Below are positions 7,059 through 7,071 of a DNA stretch of 7,071 bases, one piece after another (positions within the stretch are counted from its first letter, which is position 1; each line of letters starts with the position of its first letter). The notes beneath the pieces are model-generated. The model saw only the letters and a program-made list of their open reading frames with translations. It was not told the origin of the DNA and did no database searches. The translations under genes and the position numbers were made by a program. This DNA comes from DAMCAP01 sp964370205 (lineage in GTDB: Bacteria; Bacillota; Clostridia; Oscillospirales; Ruminococcaceae), in NCBI GenBank assembly GCA_964370205.1, contig CAYJIK010000093.1, positions 1 to 7,071 on the forward strand, read 5' to 3'.

Positions 7059-7071
7059 CCGTGGTTTTTAC

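Overview
This window looks like an ordinary chromosomal region of a low-to-moderate GC Gram-positive bacterium, most likely in the Clostridia (Bacillota). The reasons are the gene order tig-clpP-clpX, strong AGGAGG-type ribosome binding sites, TTGAAA/TATAAT promoters and protein sequences of the Firmicutes type. A more exact placement (for example Oscillospiraceae) would be a guess. All genes lie on the + strand and none looks foreign or broken. I see no rRNA, tRNA, CRISPR array, insertion sequence or phage gene.

Layout. Positions 1-641 hold the 3' part of a calcineurin-like metallophosphoesterase whose start lies before the window. Positions 642-846 are intergenic and carry a small dyad and a strong extended -10 promoter. 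Positions 847-2760 hold trigger factor (tig) and the ClpP protease (clpP), 48 bp apart and probably one transcript. Positions 2761-2979, between clpP and clpX, are unusually rich in inverted repeats: a 13-bp stem, an 11-bp hairpin and a 112-nt nested fold that ends directly before the clpX ribosome binding site. Positions 2980-4278 hold clpX, closed by a long intrinsic terminator at 4286-4331. A second extended -10 promoter at 4418-4426 starts a two-gene unit: a Na+/phosphate cotransporter with a PhoU-like tail (4508-6292) and, with no intergenic base, a hemolysin III/PAQR membrane protein (6293-6946). The last 125 bp hold short inverted repeats, including two related copies of a GTAGGGG element.

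How the genes work together. Trigger factor meets nascent chains at the ribosome exit tunnel. ClpX unfolds tagged or damaged proteins and feeds them into the ClpP chamber, so tig-clpP-clpX forms a protein folding and turnover module. The transporter/PAQR pair is a separate membrane unit, and its link to the Clp module is probably only adjacency.

I did not find an undescribed multi-gene system. The signals most worth following are the structured clpP-clpX intergenic region and the repeat pair at the right end.
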